Below, piece by piece: positions 62,300 through 64,000 of a DNA stretch of 64,000 nucleotides. The notes below the pieces were generated by a model, which made no database searches, was not told the DNA's origin, and worked only from the letters and a program-made list of their open reading frames with translations. The DNA is taken from positions 598,998 to 662,997 of the forward strand of contig CAVPZW010000009.1 in assembly GCA_963710315.1 (NCBI GenBank). The letters are read 5' to 3'. How positions within the stretch are numbered: position 1 is the first letter of the stretch; every line of letters begins with the position of its first letter. Source of the DNA: Palsa-360 sp963710315 (lineage in GTDB: Bacteria > Acidobacteriota > Terriglobia > Acidiferrales > UBA7541). Position numbers and translations under genes: made by a program.

Positions 62300-63353
62300 A
62301 TGGAGAGGAAAAGTGTGAAGATTGTCTCGTTGGCGATCATATCCATAGTTCTCTTGATATTATCCATGCTCGGCTCGGCGAAGGCAGCAACCCGAGATTG
62401 GCCTAAAACGCTCAGTTTCCCGAGCGGCAGGATAGGGGCCTCGGTTTATTCTATTGTGGTTGGCATGTCTGACCTCATCACCAGATATGTTGGTATCAAA
62501 ACGGTTCCTGAAGCCGGGTCTCCAGGGAAGAATGTCATCCTCTTGCACAAAAAAGGGGGCTGAACTCGCCCTTGGCGATACGAGTGTCGCTTACCTCAGC
62601 GCCCGTGGGCTGGAAGATTACAGGGAATATGGAAAAATGAATGTTCGGCTATTATGCAATAACAGCGCCCCCAGTCTCTTTGCTTTTATTACCCGTCGCG
62701 ATGCTAACATCAGATCTGTAACCGACCTGAAGGGCAAGAGGGTGATGTGCATTTATACACCCAACCCAACCTTTACTTCAGGAGCAAACATGCTGTTTGA
62801 GGCCGTTGGGATGACGAAGGCGGATGTCACCGCGATCTCTTATAGCGGGCATCAGGAGGGGGATGCGGCACTCAAGGAAAAAAGAATCGCAGCTTTCATC
62901 CACGTGCAGACCGTTACTTCTGTCATTCCCTTTATCCAGGAACTCAATACCGAGGTTCCTGTCCGGATCGTCAGCGCTCCGGAGGAGAAAATCAACGTTG
63001 TATTGCCAAAATACCCTTATTTTGCGAAAGGCACTCTGTCTGCCAAGATATATGGAGGCATGACTGATAATAAGGATATGGTCGGCGCCGGCCTCGTCGA
63101 CGTTATGCTCTGCGGCGGTTATCTGCCTGATGATCTCGTCTATGAGGTGATGAAGGCAATCTTTAACCATGTAGAGGAGTTATTGCCGGTCCATCCCATT
63201 GCAAGGATATGGGTGGAAAACCCCGTAGTTGGGACGCCTGTACTTCCCTATCATCCCGGAGCAATCAGGTATTACAAGGAGAAGAAGATGTGGACGGAGG
63301 CACTGGAAAATAAGCAAAAGCAGCTTCTCGCTGAACTGGGGGCACAAAAATAA
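62300..63353 (+). CDS. TAXI-type TRAP transporter solute receptor (one +1 frame change)
   Basis: ATG at 62,300, signal peptide (IVSLAIISIVLLILSMLGSA). A +1 step lies at the G-run near 62,560; repaired length about 350 residues. Text: LSFPSGRIGASVYSIVVGMS, GDTSVAYLSARGLEDYREYG, LFAFITRRDANIRSVTDLKG, GANMLFEAVGMTKADVTAIS, NHVEELLPVHPIARIWVENP. This is the TAXI class of periplasmic binding proteins that feed TRAP permeases. The ligand is probably an organic acid. It lies 18 bp after the UbiD gene. Confidence 0.85.
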
Positions 63354-63670
63354 TCAAAGACCACTTATCAAAAACCACTTGACAAGCTCTGGTGAATTTG
63401 CAAACATAGCAGAATAGAGATCGAGCGCTTGCTCTACGAACCAACCCGCCGCAGCTTTTTGCACCGACAGGATTTCTCCTTGAACGTGAAATCCGGGGGA
63501 GTTCTCGGGGGCGGTCCAAGATTCATATGCATCAACGAAAGAGCAGGCGATCTTAAGGAGGGGGTGGTGACGCTTCTATAATCCTTCGGGAGATAACTCC
63601 GGGATATAGAGCTGCAAGCATCAGAACTGCTATTTTCAAACTTGTGGAGTCGAAAAAGGGGGGTGTGGAT
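63354..63670. other. 317-bp gap between the two TAXI genes
   Basis: A plus-strand frame without start, from about 63,418 to 63,577 (SLNVKSGGVLGGGPRF, INERAGDLKEGVVTLL), has protein-like codon use and may be the end of another broken gene. I do not recognise it. Confidence 0.35.
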
Positions 63671-64000
63671 ATGAAAGGCGGAACAAAAAAAATTCGCGGC
63701 TTTGATATTGATCCTGTGTCTCTGTCTTCTTAGCGCTTCATTTGCTGGTGCGGCAAGCGACAAAAAGAAGGTAACCTCGTTTACGTGGCTACTCCTCCCG
63801 GCACTGCTATCTACACCATAGCTATAGCTCAGTCCCAGGTGCTTTCTCGCTATACCAATCTGGAGGTAAGCGTGCAGCCTGCTCTTGGTTCACAGGCTAT
63901 GCCGGGGTTGCTGGCATCCGGAGATGCCAATGTTGCTAACGTGGGTATTTGTACGATCTGGGAATTTACTAAAGGTATCAATATTGACAAGCCTTACCCT
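63671..64000 (+). CDS. Second TAXI-type solute receptor, cut by window end (two frame changes)
   Basis: ATG at 63,671. After an extra A in an A8 run, a signal peptide can be read (FAALILILCLCLLSASFAGA). A second change near 63,773 (one base missing) restores NLVYVATPPGTAIYTIAIAQ, SQVLSRYTNLEVSVQPALG, SQAMPGLLASGDANVANVGI. The family and place match the first TAXI gene, so two receptors stood side by side. The C-terminus lies outside the window. Confidence 0.75.

Overview
The window reads as a piece of a soil or sediment Acidobacteriota-like chromosome (inference). GC is high. Families typical of that phylum recur: an S53 peptidase with Ig-like repeats, a PilZ-TonB fusion, TPR proteins, secreted DinB proteins and an anti-sigma factor with a TonB-like tail. 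There is no rRNA operon. One tRNA-Ala(GGC) and one tmRNA are present. The last 4 kb (about 60,070-64,000) differ in codon use and gene content: UbiD-type decarboxylases and TAXI-type TRAP receptors, as in anaerobic aromatic degraders. They join the rest inside a reading frame, so they are either a recent acquisition or an assembly chimera.

Layout. 1-14.6 kb: end of a glycosyltransferase, uvrB, a secreted DinB protein, a CBS protein, a minus-strand run TPR protein / rnc / lepB / asmA-like, a second TPR protein and a PilZ-TonB protein. 14.7-19.5 kb: an integrative element bounded by a 16-bp direct repeat. All its genes lie on the minus strand: a tyrosine recombinase read from two frames across a slippery A AAA AAC site, five small genes coupled by stop/start overlaps, a 1.45-kb block packed with inverted repeats and a 2 x 297-bp tandem repeat, and two more genes. 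19.5-23.6 kb: an ECF sigma factor with its anti-sigma factor, a dehydrogenase, a cupredoxin remnant, a cytochrome c and tRNA-Ala. 24.1-25.6 kb: an MBL-fold nuclease gene with seven single-base insertions. 25.8-38.5 kb: TPR, TlpA-like, DinB, bactofilin, a putative nuclease, an MFS transporter, apaG, a candidate small RNA carrying an anti-Shine-Dalgarno complement, an MBL hydrolase, an amidohydrolase and a cupin. 38.9-41.1 kb: a heme oxygenase with a large C-terminal extension next to a cobalamin-binding protein with a CarH-like motif. 42.2-49.1 kb: an aminotransferase, a lytic transglycosylase, a polytopic membrane protein and the tmRNA. 49.1-60 kb: S53 peptidase, HD-GYP/LuxR regulator, ParDE, pseudouridine synthase, methyltransferase and a metal ABC transporter.

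Single-base frame changes occur in at least nine genes (integrase, MBL nuclease, B12 protein, the gene before the transglycosylase, the 47-kb membrane protein, both UbiD genes and both TAXI genes). The coding text on both sides of each remains intelligible, so sequencing error is a live explanation for many. Short palindromic repeats of several families sit in the gaps between genes, often between convergent genes.

The most novel-looking feature is the integrative element with its hairpin-array block. The small RNA at 34.7 kb and the heme oxygenase / B12 pair come next.
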